DNA of 64,000 nucleotides from Tenrec ecaudatus (GCF_050624435.1 NC_134538.1:119930437-119994436); one strand, 5' to 3'. Positions 46,198 through 58,099 are shown, counted from the stretch's first letter. Numbers and translations: made by a program. The notes: generated by a model not told the origin, from the sequence alone.

Positions 46198-46369
46198 CAG
46201 TGGTTCTCAACCTTCCTAATGCCGCGACCGTTTCATACAGTTCCTTCTGTTGTGGTGACCTCCCAACCATAACATTATTTTCATTGCTACTTCATCACTG
46301 TAATTTTGATACTGTTATGAATCAGGCAACCCTGTGAAAGGGTCATGACCCACAGTTTGGGGACCGCTG
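46198..46369 (+). mobile_element. SPIN-type hAT MITE
   Basis: A 172-bp non-autonomous DNA transposon. The left terminus 'cagtggttctcaaccttcct' and following 'aatgccgcgaccgtttcata', 'ccataacattattttcattg' and 'ctacttcatcactgtaattt' match the SPIN family as I know it. The right end 'ctgtgaaagggtcatgaccc' leads to the inverted terminus 'ggaccgctg'. The flanking 8-mers agttagat and agttatgt agree at 6 of 8 positions, as expected for a decayed hAT duplication. It encodes no transposase. Confidence 0.85.
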
Positions 46370-47983
46370 AGTTATGTAATCACTACCACAGTCATGAACC
46401 AGTATTGTTTCATTACTAAAAAACAAACAAACAAACAAAATCCCTCAGGGGCTGCTTCTTTAAAATGTTTTCACTTCCAACCTGAGCACATGCTTGGCTT
46501 TTCTTCCTACAGTTTACGCTTTGTAGGCTGGCATGTCAGCAAGCCCCCTCAGTGTTCCCGGGACGAGTAAGTAGGATGCACTCCTTTCCGCTGGCCAGGG
46601 CACAGGGAGGAATCGTCTTGTGTAGTGTTGGCATTTTGGTGTGGTTGTCTTCGCCTTGGTAAATCGTGTGTATGTGTGGTAGACAAAACAATTTTGAAGT
46701 AAAAGTGGATTAATGAATGTGTTTGAACCACCTGTGATCTTGAGAATCTGCTCAATGCCATTTTTGGTGTTGATAAAATCACTTGCGCACTGAATTGTTT
46801 TGAAGGTTGAAAAGTAGACTGAGGGACTGGTAACCATCTACTACACTAGAAAAACACTGTCATAAATTGTCTAGAAAGAAGTTTAGTTGGGTTTTTATAC
46901 ATTATATATGATATTTTCTCCTAGGATAATTAATGTTTTGCTTCTGCTACCATTAAAATCATTTTTAATTCTTGAGTGCACAATGGCAGGTGGTAGGTCC
47001 GAGACAGCTGAGAGGCATTTCTGATAGCCGGTTTAAAATATATGCTTCTGTGGATGCTCATCAGAGTGGATAAACCACCTTCCTATCATTGAGATTTGTG
47101 CAGATGTGAATTTCTTCTCATGAGAATTCATGATTCCAACCTTACACCGCGCAAGTAAACAGCTACTGAGCTGGAGCTTAACCTTTTTGCTGTCTTTAAC
47201 ATAAGCATCTCACTCACAGTTCCATACTTTAAAAAGAGACAGTTCCATTACTCAGTTGTGCAGCTAAAAGAATCATTAATCTTTAAATATGGGTTTGTTC
47301 ATTCTGCACTCTGCTGGGAATTATATAGTGCTTTTCATGTACTATATCTCAGAGTGTTTTACTAAGCCGTGAAGTATTTTGGAGATGTGTGATGAATATG
47401 AAACTAGGTCACATGACTGCAGCCGGGGCTGATGCACTAAAAACTGTTTGTTAAAGCTGTCACCCATGTTTGATGCTTGACATGCAGAAATCAGCAGAGA
47501 GCAAAATGTGTTGTTTATTTCCCCAAAACACGAGTGGAATATTCCAATGAGGAATATTTGCATAAAGAAGTTCTCCCTTGAATGAAAATCTTCTAAGGAT
47601 TTAAAGGTCATGAGACAGGATAAAATGATACAAAACACACCTAGGATATTGATTCTGATTACTGCTTTCTACAGAGGTACAGGGCTTTGGGTAGACACCA
47701 GGCAATGAGGCCTAGTTGTTGAGGTGACCATGAACATCCTCAACACAACAAAAGACAGGTGGGGCCTTTGTATGGGACTCAAATATTTCTTCTTTTCAAT
47801 ATTCTTTAACTTTGGGGGATAAAATCAAGTCTGAACAAATAGGATTAGAGCTGTAGGGTGGGTGGGATAGGATTTCCCACGACACTTTTGTAGGACGGCT
47901 TTGCTGCGCTCGAAGAATAAACAGGTGTGTTGCTGCAATTGGGAAAAAATACTTTGACACTTATTACAACTTCTTTAAGTCTC
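46370..47983. other. Unassigned DNA containing one unexplained minus-strand frame
   Basis: No repeat family recognised in about 1.6 kb apart from an (AAAC)n-like run near 46418-46440. The minus-strand frame at 46511-46834 is listed separately. Confidence 0.4.
46511..46834 (-). other. Unexplained 107-codon open frame
   Basis: A minus-strand frame with a methionine at the upstream end and a stop at 46511-46513. Composition is balanced (no simple repeat, no SINE), and the C-terminal half is GC-richer than its surroundings. No domain, signal peptide or membrane segment is visible. Possibly an exon, a processed-pseudogene piece, or chance. No promoter or splice sites could be defended. Confidence 0.2.
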
Positions 47984-48113
47984 TAGTCCTGGTGGTGTAG
48001 TGGTTATGCATCAGGCTGCTATCCGCATGGTCAGCAGTTCAAAACCAGCAGTAGCTCCTCTTCAGAATAGGGGGTGGCTATGAGGCAGTATTGACTGAAT
48101 TGCAGTGAGTTCA
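47984..48113 (+). repeat. AfroSINE, sense, internally shortened
   Basis: 'agtcctggtggtgtagtggt', 'ggtcagcagttcaaaaccag', and tail 'gtattgactgaattgcagtg'. The body between head and tail is mostly deleted. Confidence 0.88.
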
Positions 48114-48250
48114 TAACTCTCCATGATCGTCTTATGTCCTTTGAGAAAGTCTGTCAATATTACCCCTTTGAAGTGCCCTCAAACAGTACATCTAACTTTC
48201 TAAGCTAAGCCAATCGGAAGCCACAATGTTGACTAGAATATTTTATTTTT

Positions 48251-48430
48251 GAGCCCTGGTGCTGTTGCAGGAGCTCAGGGTTGGGGGCGGACGGCGGACA
48301 GTGTGTTCTGAATTGAACTGCTAAGCACATGATCCTCGAAAGGAAACGGAGGCTTTCTGCTTCCAAAAAGAGACAGTTTTGACTGTCCTGTGGGGTCCCC
48401 GTGAGTTGAAATTGTCTCCATGTTAGTAAG
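48251..48430 (+). repeat. AfroSINE, sense
   Basis: 'gagccctggtgctgttgcag', 'gaaaggaaacggaggctttc', 'ccccgtgagttgaaattgtc'. Followed head to tail by another copy. Confidence 0.75.
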
Positions 48431-48431
48431 T

Positions 48432-48632
48432 TGGAGCGGCACAGTAGGTTATGCTTTGGCTGCTCGTCTCTAGGTCAGCCTTTTAAATCCACCAGCTGCT
48501 CCTTGCTAGAAAGGTGAGGCTACCTGCTCCCATGTGGACTGACAGCCTCAGGCACCCTAAAGATCCATTCTGTTTGTCCTCCAACGTCACTCTATGTTGG
48601 AAACGACCCCATGGCAGCGGGTTTTTGGTTCT
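48432..48632 (+). repeat. AfroSINE, sense
   Basis: 'ggagcggcacagtaggttat', 'ggtcagccttttaaatccac', 'gttggaaacgaccccatggc'. Confidence 0.8.
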
Positions 48633-48946
48633 TGTGTTTATTTTGTCTTCAAGTTGTCTAGTGACATTAAAGCACAGTCGCATTACTGCAAGCGTTTGCA
48701 ACAATCTACTCATTGTAGGGACATGTTCCAACACACTTTGTTTGGAATAATAAACCCATACATATGTGAGATGGAATCCTAGTAGCGATACATTTTTATA
48801 ATTATAAAACTCACTATGCATGCTGTTCAGAATTTACCTCATATTTTAAATTGTCTTCATTTTTCTTGGATGTTAGTGCTGTCTCGGTTCTAAAATAGAA
48901 ATCGCTCTTACTCTGTCTGTCAAGGGACAGCTAGATAAGCGGAACT
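48633..48946. other. Unassigned DNA
   Basis: Nothing recognised. Confidence 0.4.
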
Positions 48947-49385
48947 GTTGTTAAGTGCCCCAAGTCAGTTCTGACTCCGCAGTGCAGAAAACACTGAAAT
49001 ACTGCCCAGCCCTAAGCCGTCCCTCAGCTCTTACATTTGAACCCTTGTTGCAGCAGCTGTCAGTGCATCTCCTTGAGGGCTTCCTGTTTTTCACTGAAAT
49101 GCCACTTGACCAAGCCTAATGTCCTTACCTAGGAACGCTCTGCTCCTGATAACATGCCCTAAATGCAAAAGACAAAGACTCATCATCCTTGCTTTCAAAA
49201 CCAGATTTTCTAGTTTCCTGGCAATCCATGGCACATTCAATATTCTTTGCCCATGCCATAATTCACATGCACCAATTCTTACCAGGGTTTACTTATGTAT
49301 TGTCCAGCTTCGACATGTATATGATGTGATTGACGATACCATGACTAGGGTCGGGAGCACGTCAGTCTTAGATCAATCTGACCAG
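48947..49385 (-). mobile_element. RTE/BovB-type LINE, 3' part, antisense
   Basis: 'ctgttgttaagtgccccaag' (antisense tail), 'cttgttgcagcagctgtcag', 'gcaatccatggcacattcaa', 'gccataattcacatgcacca', 'tgtccagcttcgacatgtat', 'gacgataccatgactagggt'. 5'-truncated. The 102-codon plus frame here is antisense to the LINE. Confidence 0.8.
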
Positions 49386-50604
49386 TTTATTGGAAATAAT
49401 CTCCCTTATTTAGTATCAATATATTAGGTATTTTAATCATATCTACAGAATATCTTCAGAGCAGCACCTACATTAATATTTGATTAAATATGTAGCCCTT
49501 GTAGTCTACACAAATTGAATATCAAAAGACTTCCTTTCTCTTTACTCCTCTCTCCCTCCCTCCCTATATTCTCTCTTTTCCAGTAATTAAACTAACTAAA
49601 ACATCTTTACATTTACTGAATAGTCATGCTCTACCTTACTTAAAAATTATCAGTTTCTTTAACTATCACTAGAATATAGTGACTTTTGGGTAAAGCAAAG
49701 GAAATAACTTTATTCCTGGATGGAAAAAACAGTACTTAGAGGTGTCACTTCTTTTCTAATAAATTAATACTTTTAACACAGTTTCAATGAAAATATCTAT
49801 TAGGTAATTTTGTAACTTGTCAAAATGATCCTAAAGTTTATCAAAAAGAATAAATGCACACAATGAGCTGTGAATTCTAGGGAAGTAGGGTAAGAATGGG
49901 TGAGTTCACTTAAACACCTCCTTTTTTTTTGCTTTTTGCTCACATTTTGACCACATAGAAGTTAAAGATATATAATTTGTTTTCAAGGAAATTATCAAAT
50001 GTGTATGCAAAATTAAGTTTTATTTTAATACTTAAAATTATATTTATGTCATATCAATAATATGTGATCATTAAAACTGTGATGGAGAAAATATTTGTGG
50101 CACGTAAATATGTTCAAGATAGATCCCTACGTCAACAGTAAATATGAAGGAAAAGCAAATCATAGTTCCATTTAGAGAAGAAACATTCAGCTAGTTCATC
50201 TAAACTCCATTATAATAAAATACTGTCTTAATATTATAATAAAATACTGTCTTAATATTATAATAAAATAGATGTTTAAAAGTGTTTTCCCTTATAAGTA
50301 TATTTCATTTCCTAGAACATATATATTATATGAACATTCCAATAGAGCTCTTTAAAAATGCTGAATTTGAAATATCTTTATTGTTTGGTTGGGGGAAAAA
50401 AGACCAAAACATTGAGCACATTTAGCCCTTGTTTAACACTAGTTAAACTTTCTTTTCCTAACATTGATCATTTTTATTTTCCTAAAAATGCTAACTTAAT
50501 CTTTCTTAACTTTTATCACCGTTATAACAAAGAAACAAGCTGCACAGAGGATCCAGTGTCAGTTCTCTGTCGCACATTAATGATCAAACTGAAAAAAATG
50601 TAAA
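49386..50604. other. Unassigned AT-rich DNA
   Basis: No gene or dispersed repeat recognised. A short tandem array is listed separately. Confidence 0.45.
50211..50270. repeat. 24-bp tandem repeat, 2.5 copies
   Basis: Perfect units at 50211-50234 and 50235-50258 and a half unit to 50270. The unit starts tataataaaatactgtc. The perfect identity suggests recent duplication. Confidence 0.95.
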
Positions 50605-50793
50605 GCATTCGTTGAGTCACTGCTGGCTCGTAGTGACCCTATAGGACAGGGTGGACCCGTGAGTCTCTGAGCGTGTAACTCTTTACTGAAGTATAGGGTT
50701 CTTGCATTCTCCAAAGGAGAAGCTGGTGGATTTGAACTGCTGTGCGATCAGACTGCAGCCCAACACGTAACCACTGTGTCACTAACGGCCTCT
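50605..50793 (-). repeat. AfroSINE, antisense
   Basis: 'gctggctcgtagtgacccta', 'taggacagggtggacccgtg', 'gctggtggatttgaactgct'. Confidence 0.88.
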
Positions 50794-50909
50794 AAGTAAC
50801 TCATTCTGTTAAAACTAAATCATGTAGGTCAAATATATGTGTCCTACAAATCCCTGGAAAAGTGTACCAAGTTTTAATGTCTATCGACTATAAATTTCTC
50901 TTCCCCCAA

Positions 50910-51075
50910 AAGCAAAACTCATTGTTCTCGAGCTGATTCTGATATAGGACAAAGCAGAACTTCCCCTTTGGGCGTCTGAGACTATGACTCTTTAGGGGAG
51001 TAGAAAGCCTTGTCGTTCTCCTGTGGAGCTGCTGGTGGTTTTGAACTACTCACCTTCTGGCTAGCAGCACAACTC
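50910..51075 (-). repeat. AfroSINE, antisense
   Basis: 'aaaactcattgttctcgagc', 'ggagtagaaagccttgtcgt', 'tggtggttttgaactactca'. Confidence 0.88.
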
Positions 51076-51199
51076 GTGCAAATGAAGTAAAACATAAACA
51101 TCAATTCAATGCTTTTAGAAAGCAGTTTTGTTCAGTCTTTGTGTTCCTTTTAGGCACACTGTTCTCTTTATATGCTTTAGTATAAGATACACATCCTAT

Positions 51200-51450
51200 C
51201 AAAAAGCTGAAGCCATTGCCATCTAGTCCATTCTGATTCAAGACCACCCCGTATATAACAGAGAAGAACGGCCCGATGGAGTTTTCTTATCGGTACATTT
51301 TACAGAAGCAGAATCCTAAGACATTCTTCCATGATTCCACTGGGTGGTCAGCAGCCACGTGCACTGCATGGAGACCTAACCGTGGCTGGTCTTATCAGGA
51401 GCTATGGGGGTCGTTCCGATGTATAGTGACTCTATGTCGGACAGAGCGCC
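51200..51450 (-). repeat. AfroSINE, antisense, with an extra tail piece
   Basis: 'ccattgccatctagtccatt' begins the copy. The head region ends about 51395. A second tail-like piece ('gttccgatgtatagtgactc', 'tatgtcggacagagcgccac') leads directly into RTE 5' sequence. Confidence 0.65.
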
Positions 51451-51975
51451 ACTCCTCTGTCCGTTTGTAACAGCAGTCTAGCAAGCCTGCGTCTGTGGTG
51501 CTGGAAACAATGCCACCAGTACTTCACATAGCAGCAGGGTTACTCACAGTGAACAGGATTTTCTGTCACCTCATCTGCACATGAAAGCTGGACAATGAAC
51601 AAGGAAGATCTCAAAAGAATTTCTGCATTGGAGCTATGGTTTCGGCAAACAATATTGAAATTACCGTGAGCTGCCAGAAGAACAAAGACATCTACTCTGG
51701 AAGAAGTGGCGGCAGAATGCGCTTTAGGAGAGAGGGTGGAGACTCTTGTATTTTGGACGTGTTGTCAGGAGAGTCCAGTTCCCCCACAAGGAATTCGTAC
51801 TCGATAAAGTAGAGTCAGAAAAAAGAGGAAGAACATGGAGAAGACGGAGTGACACACTGGCTGCAACCATAAGGTGCTGCCTGACAACAATTGTGAAGAT
51901 AATGCTGTTTGGGGCGGTGGTTTGTTCTGCTGTTAGTCGGGTTCCTATGAGTTGGAACAGACATTGTTCACAACC
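51451..51975 (+). mobile_element. Mini RTE/BovB copy: 5' region fused to 3' region, sense
   Basis: 51451-51560 resembles the RTE 5' region ('aacaatgccaccagtacttc', 'agcagcagggttactcacag', 'tgaacaggatttt'). From about 51570 it is the C-terminal reverse-transcriptase ORF: one frame gives ESWTMNKEDLKRISALELW, and 'gtcaggagagtccagttccc' follows. The endonuclease and catalytic RT core are missing. It ends near 'tgagttggaacagacattgt'. Confidence 0.75.
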
Positions 51976-52004
51976 GCCACAAAGGGACCTCTGTTTTTGT
52001 CAAT

Positions 52005-52435
52005 GGGTGTAAAGGGGGTCTTTTGCTGCAGATTTGCACAGTGCTGGCCATTAGTAAGGTAATGTGAGTAAAGCAAACCCCTTGACAGTGGCAATCCTTT
52101 CTCTTGTTGTTACAGTGCTGTGGGGGGGGGGGTCCATCGGTGTGGGGTTTTGTTCTCTTGTTGTGGAGGTGAGAAGGGCTAGTTTACAGGGGAGGATGCA
52201 GTCTTTGACCACCATCAGTAAGGGCTTCAAGTTCTCTTAACTTTCAGCCAGTAAGGTTTCATTCTCAACATGTTGCACGTTTCCTGACCATCCTTCAATC
52301 CTACGGTCATGTCCTTTGTGTAGTCCAGCTTCGTGGATTATTTGCAGAGCACACAGATTGAATAAGTGTGGTGAGAGAATACATCTCCAACTCCCGCCTT
52401 TCCTGCTTTAAAAATCCCATACATAGGATGGTGCT
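52005..52435 (-). mobile_element. RTE/BovB-type LINE, RT region, antisense
   Basis: 'ggtcttttgctgcagatttg', then 'caccatcagtaagggcttca', 'tcagccagtaaggtttcatt', 'attatttgcagagcacacag', 'attgaataagtgtggtgaga'. This parallels 62730-62960. It holds a G-run at about 52123-52133. Confidence 0.75.
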
Positions 52436-53841
52436 CCAAAATAAACCTAAAACTTAATTTTAAAATATAACCCACCTTAATTTGCAACAAAAATGTTGAG
52501 TGAATTGAGGTAAAATATACAACTCAATACAATGAAGAGTGAAACAGGCAGCTTGTAAAGCACCATAAAGAGTGTAGCATTCTTATTTTAAAATATTGAC
52601 ATGTATGTCAAGAGGAGAGTCTAAAAATTCATAAAAATTATTTACAGTGTTTAATCATGACCTTCCTGCTTCCCTCCTCCACTCCCACCCTTTTTTCTTC
52701 TTTCTTTCTTTTGGTTTTTTGTACTTTCCTTTTTGTTTCTTGCTTATTCATATTTTATGTTTTGTATAATAAATATATACTATTTTTAATAATAAATTTT
52801 AATTTATTAAAAAAAGACTGGATTTCAATGGAATTTGGTAGCATATCTTGGAAAGACAGCTATATATCATTTACCTTTCCTTTACATCACTGAGCAAATT
52901 CTCTGGCGGGCTCTTCCATTTATTTGCTTTTACCTCATAACTTTATATTATATGAAATGTATTCTTTATTCATCTTTGGATTACATATAAAACATTATGT
53001 TTTCAATTTTGTTCAAAAATTGAATTTTACATACCATCTGACACTCAGATTTTTAAAGCCATTTTCCAAAAAATAAGCTAGTTTTGTCTTTTAATCCACT
53101 AAAATTGCCATAGAAAAGTTATATTTAGATAAATTTAATATCCAAATTACCACTTAAGTCTAACCATTTTCCTTTCACAGATGCATCTGTAATGTGACAT
53201 ACCCTCTGGAGACTGAAAGACATTTTATATGTTTGAGCTGAAAGATATTTTATATGTGCTCTTAAATTATTTACTGAGATAGGATTCTTGTATAATTCAG
53301 CGAATGAGTTAGAAACCAAAATCTGGACACCACTGGTTTTATTCAAACAGTACACGTAGCACTACACATCAGAATCAGTCTCCCTCCTCGTTCTCCATCC
53401 CGGACACATCCCAAAATCCCTATGGCCACTCAGCCCCCTTTCTGTAACACAGAGAAGGCTCTGGCCTCCAGACGTATGCTTTGGGAATCTTGGATTCCAC
53501 CGTAAAGTGACTGTCCAATATACTACTCAGTTGTTCTTCAGTACAACTTTCTGGGCAGCATTTGGAGCAAGACACACAACTAAATGTAGAAATGTAGGGA
53601 GAAATGAAGATGGTTATTTACATAAATATGCTGACCAGTTTCTCGGACTTTTGAGGTTTTCATCTTATTCTGCTCTGACCCCACATCTCACTGCCCAAAC
53701 TGAGCTCTATTATTAATGCTTTTTATACCAGCCCTAGTCACAGAAAAAAAAGTAAGCGCTAATATTAATGCAGTATGTGTGTGTAACACACTCTGTGCTT
53801 TATGCTACACATCAGTTAGGACTGGTTAGAATAAAAAATAA
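52436..53841. other. Unassigned AT-rich DNA
   Basis: No gene or repeat recognised. Pyrimidine-rich tract at 52670-52740. Confidence 0.45.
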
Positions 53842-53950
53842 AAATCACTGCTCAGAGTCGATACCGGCTCATAGCAACCCTGTAGGACCGGGTAGAACTG
53901 CTTCTGTGAGTTTCCAAAGCTGTAACTGTCTACAGGCTGACTCTCTCTGC
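53842..53950 (-). repeat. AfroSINE fragment, antisense
   Basis: 'agagtcgataccggctcata', 'gcaaccctgtaggaccgggt', 'gagtttccaaagctgtaact'. Only tail and body. Confidence 0.8.
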
Positions 53951-53952
53951 CA

Positions 53953-54095
53953 CAGAGTCAATGCCGGCTCATAGCAACCCCCTGGGGGTTTCTGTGACCT
54001 TGACTGTTGGCAGGAGTAGAAAGCCTCTTCTTTCTCCCCTGGAGCAGCTGGTGCTTTTGAACTACTCATTTTGTGGTTCACAGCCCAAGAGGTAA
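53953..54095 (-). repeat. AfroSINE, antisense
   Basis: 'cacagagtcaatgccggctc', 'ggagtagaaagcctcttctt', 'gctggtgcttttgaactact'. Tandem with the fragment before it. Confidence 0.82.
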
Positions 54096-56082
54096 AATAA
54101 CAGACAATCACATTAATTTCTCTTTCACAGCAGAAGAATTCAGGGTCAGTGGGCAGCTGCAAAGTTGTCAAAAACACAGACTTTTTCTCTCATGCTGCGC
54201 CATCATCTTTGGCATAAGATTCCCAATTCAAAGTCCCAGGAAACTGCTTCAGCTCAAACAATTCCACCTCATTTCAGCACTCCCACTACCAGGGAAAAGA
54301 AAAAAAAAAGCGGCGGGGGGGAGGTTTAAAGTCAACTGTTACCTTTTTTTGAAAGTGATCGTATATTCTGCTTGTCTCTTAGAACAGAAGTGAGCTTCAT
54401 ATACACAAGTAGATGTATATGAGTCGGCAAAATATAACAATACACAGCCAGTTCTTGGAACTGAAGTTATTTATGTGATGATTTGGGACAACTGGCTCCC
54501 AGATGCAACAATTCTCTTGGCCTTTGCAGCTACTCTATGAACAGGTAGGGGTCCCATACCTTTCTAACTTTGCTGCCTGTCTGGACCCAATGTCCCTTTG
54601 ATCTGATCACTGTTTCACGGGTAGCTACTCTATTTTGATCCTGTACCTCCTCGGCACCATTTATAGGTGGGATGCCTGCTACGGCTTTCAGACCTCTTTG
54701 CCCAGTTTCTTGGGCTCTGAGCACTGCCTACTTTCGATATCTCTCTTGGGTGTCTGCCCTACCTCTTTGGATTTCTGTGTTCCTCCCATGTGTCTCATTT
54801 GAACCCATCCCTCCGCAAAGCAGAGTCCTCAGCATAGTGCCAGCTAGGTTGCTTTTAGCAACAGTGGACGCCGCAGTGCGCATCTAGGCATGCATTTTCA
54901 TTCTACACAGGAATAGTTCCCATTTTATCATAAGTAAACAAACAGCTAAGACATATCTGTGCCAGCTGCCTTCATTATGGGAGGGGTGACTTGGGACAAG
55001 TTATTTGATAGCTCAGTTTCTTCCTCTACCTACTGAAAGTAAATGCAAGACCTACATTATAGGGTGCACTGTGAATATTCAGTCACCCATTGCTCTGCCA
55101 GGACTTCTTCAATGAAGGTTAGCTCATGATATAAGATTTGTATTGATACAAATACTTGATATGTGTTATTATTTACTACTACTAGTAGATTGCATTTTAC
55201 ATTACTTTGTGTTTTTATGGCTTTTATTTAGTGACTGACAAGCAAAAAGAAATGTTTTCAGGTGGGGGCTTTTCAGGAGATAGTCAATATTTTTTCATAA
55301 CACATGCAAACGACATTTCACCCTTTATTGAAAATCATCACAGAGAATTGGGGTTCTCCTTACTTTGGCACCATCTTGAGTTTCTGGCTGTCAGGGAATC
55401 CTAAGAGAGTTCTTGTTGCCAGCTGAGGGAAGTCGGGACCCTGGAGGAGAGGAAAGAGATGTGATGCACGGGTACAGTCGGTTCCTTTATTCCTTCTCCA
55501 TTTCTAGACATGGATAAGAAAACAGACGACACGCCAAAGAGTTGCTTGACAACAGTCCCATGCAGGTGCTTTATAAACTCTGTGAGTGAGTCAGCTAACC
55601 CTGGGGGTGGCACAGCGGAGACTAGTCACGGCGAGAAACCAGTGCACAGGAAACTTAAAGCTACACAGGAGAGATCACTGTATAGCACCTAAAGAGGGTG
55701 ATAGCTGTGGACGGAGGCGGTGTGTGTGGCGGGGGTGGGGGGGTGTACTGCTTGACAGTAGTTACGGTATGATAGTTATGCTATAAGTGGAATACCAGGA
55801 GCCTGCCAAAATTCCCCCTGACTGTGAGCAGAATAAGATCTATTTTCTCAACTGTCCTGTCTGTACCTTACACGGGCCTAATCTCAACGAAGCCAAAGGG
55901 CTCAGTCAGCTAAGTGCTGTGTATCCAGAGGGCAGCCTATGGCGGCAGGTTGGGGTGGCCTGCAGAGTGCAGGGTGTGGAGGGGCACCCATGCATGGCCA
56001 GCAGCCTCACATGCGTAGGCTCAGTCTTTGCCCACATTCCGAACCTCTTGAAGGTCTTGAATAAAATATGTATGTTTAAAAA

Positions 56083-56084
<2 letters not shown>
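54096..56084. other. Unassigned DNA
   Basis: About 2 kb with no gene recognised apart from a MIR trace. G-rich stretch at 55718-55743. Confidence 0.4.
54985..55090 (+). repeat. Probable MIR SINE, sense
   Basis: 'gacttgggacaagttatttg' and 'atagctcagtttcttcctct' follow the MIR order 'ccttgggcaagttacttaac...cctcagtttcctcat'. Confidence 0.6.
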
Positions 56085-56147
<63 letters not shown>

Positions 56148-56178
56148 ACTCACACACACACACACACACACACACACA
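56085..56178. repeat. Compound (CT)n(CA)n microsatellite
   Basis: (CT)n with single interruptions to about 56148, then (CA)n to 56178. It accounts for the low-complexity end of the 138-codon frame at 55787-56203. Confidence 0.98.
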
Positions 56179-57459
56179 TCCTGAATCAAACACAGAATAT
56201 TAATGCTAGTTTTTCTGAATATACATAATTAACTTTTCAGAGATAAACTTCTACAGTTATGAGTCATCCTAATCCATGATGCCTGTAGTGTCAACTCTGT
56301 GTGCTTGTGTTTGGATTCCCCCCAAAAAGCCATTGAGGAAACTGGGTCTCAGTGTTTCATTTTCAAATTTTTAGGGTTGGAACAGTTCAATAAGACAATC
56401 ATTTTAAACATCCTGTAGTCCATAACCTAAGTACATAGTAATCATTTTGCTACCATAAATTTTCTGTAGTTATAACTTTGACAATAGAGAATAATTTTAA
56501 GACAGCTGTGAAAATGTTTAGCATAACAAATGTGGGCACACCTGTTGTGGAAAATTTGAAAACGGGTAACAAAAAATTTATTTTAGAAAAGCAAATTAAG
56601 GATATTAACTGAACACATTAGGGGCTGATACAGTGAAGTCCAGTGAAATAATGATACAGCTCCAATTCGAAGTTGCAATTAGACATGCCTTGAACATTGT
56701 CCACACCATAATATAGAAAATAGGTTCTGTGTTGCGTACTATCCTCAGCAAGGCTCAATCAACTGATAAACAGCAACTTACAACTAGAGAGTGAAGAGAT
56801 GCTGAAAAAGAAAGGCTTCCAAGAACTAACAAAGTGCGCATGGAGATACGCAGGACGCTGTCCACAGCCCCTTCTTTAGGATGAGACAATAGCACAGGTG
56901 GCGCTGGGGGACAGTCGTTGTTTTGTTGCTGTTGATGTACTCAGGGAGGTTCAAATGTAAGCTCTTCTTATATTTATTTGGAATTCCAAACTATCTCTCC
57001 CATAGGAACCTAAATTCATCAATGGCAAAATTGTAGGATTGCCCACAAATCTTACCTTTAGAACTGGTAATAGCTAAATCAGATGCTCTGGAAATGCATG
57101 TAATTTAAGAGCTTAACAGGTGAGCCAATGAACTATTCAGTCAAATGAATCCCAATTTCAGCTACACGTCCATCATTAATGTAACTGAGCTAAATGTTAC
57201 ACTACATTATGAAAGTTATTGCCAGATAAATTTGAAAATTGCTTGGAATTTGATCTTTTTCACTACTTATGACAGCAACATATATCTTAACAAAAAATTA
57301 AACTTTTGATAAATGTAGCTAAATTTCCTTTCGTAGTGAACCAGCTTCTTCTTTCTTTTCTTTTTCTTTTTGTCTCGTCAGCTCTGACCTTTGCCGAGGA
57401 AGTAAAGCTAAGCGTTACAATTTACCACGGGGACGGCAGCCTGTGCCTCCCATTTCTCT
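56179..57459. other. Unassigned AT-rich DNA
   Basis: No gene recognised. A pyrimidine tract is at about 57345-57375. Confidence 0.42.
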
Positions 57460-58095
57460 TTCTAGGCCACATGAAGTGAGGAAAAGATTAGTCAGGTGAC
57501 AAAACCTTTCTTGATGAAAGCAAAGATCTGAAATGCCTACTGGTAAAGATCGAAGAACGCAGTTTTCAGTAGAAATTACAACTTCGTTAAAAAAAATCCA
57601 CAACTAGAACAATAGAAGCATCAAAATAAACATAGAAACGATTGATGATACCAAGGGTTTCGCTTTCCTTGGATCCACAATCAGTGCCTACGGAGGTGAC
57701 ATGAAGAGGTGGGCAAGGGGCAGCACAGGGGCGTATCAGGTGCTAGCCAAGCCCTCTTTACTGAGTTAAAGAACAAAGGTGTCGCCTTGAGGACTAAAGG
57801 TGGGCCAGACCCAGGCCAGGGTATGTTTCCATTGCCTCCGATGCACATGAGAGCTGGACCGAAAATAAAGACCAGAGAGGACTGGCTTAATTTCAGTTAT
57901 TACGTTGGCAAGGATTTTGAAAAGTGCCACGGACACCCAGAAGAGCAAACACATCGGTCTCGGTAGGAGTGTAGCCAGAGGGCTGCTCAGAAGTCAGGAT
58001 GGTGAGACTCCTTTCAGGTATTTTTGGTCATGTGATCAGGAGGGACCCATCTCTGGAGAAAGACGTCATGCTTAGTAGAGTTGTGGTTGTCATTG
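57460..58095 (+). mobile_element. RTE/BovB-type LINE, RT C-terminal part, sense
   Basis: It begins just before the catalytic motif, whose YADD is degraded (tca-ggt-gac near 57492-57500). 'gaaagcaaagatctgaaatg', 'tttccttggatccacaatca' (the F-L-G-S-T-I segment), 'catgagagctggaccgaaaa' and 'gatcaggagggacccatctc' follow in family order. Multiple frameshifts. Confidence 0.8.
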
Positions 58096-58099
58096 CTCT

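Noticed and set aside
55718..55743. Possible G-quadruplex
   Set aside because: One G5 and one G7 run give only three usable G-triplets within loop distance; not enough for a canonical four-run motif.
55787..56203. 138-codon plus-strand frame
   Set aside because: Its C-terminal third is Ser-Leu and His-Thr repeats encoded by (CT)n(CA)n. The rest has no recognisable domain.
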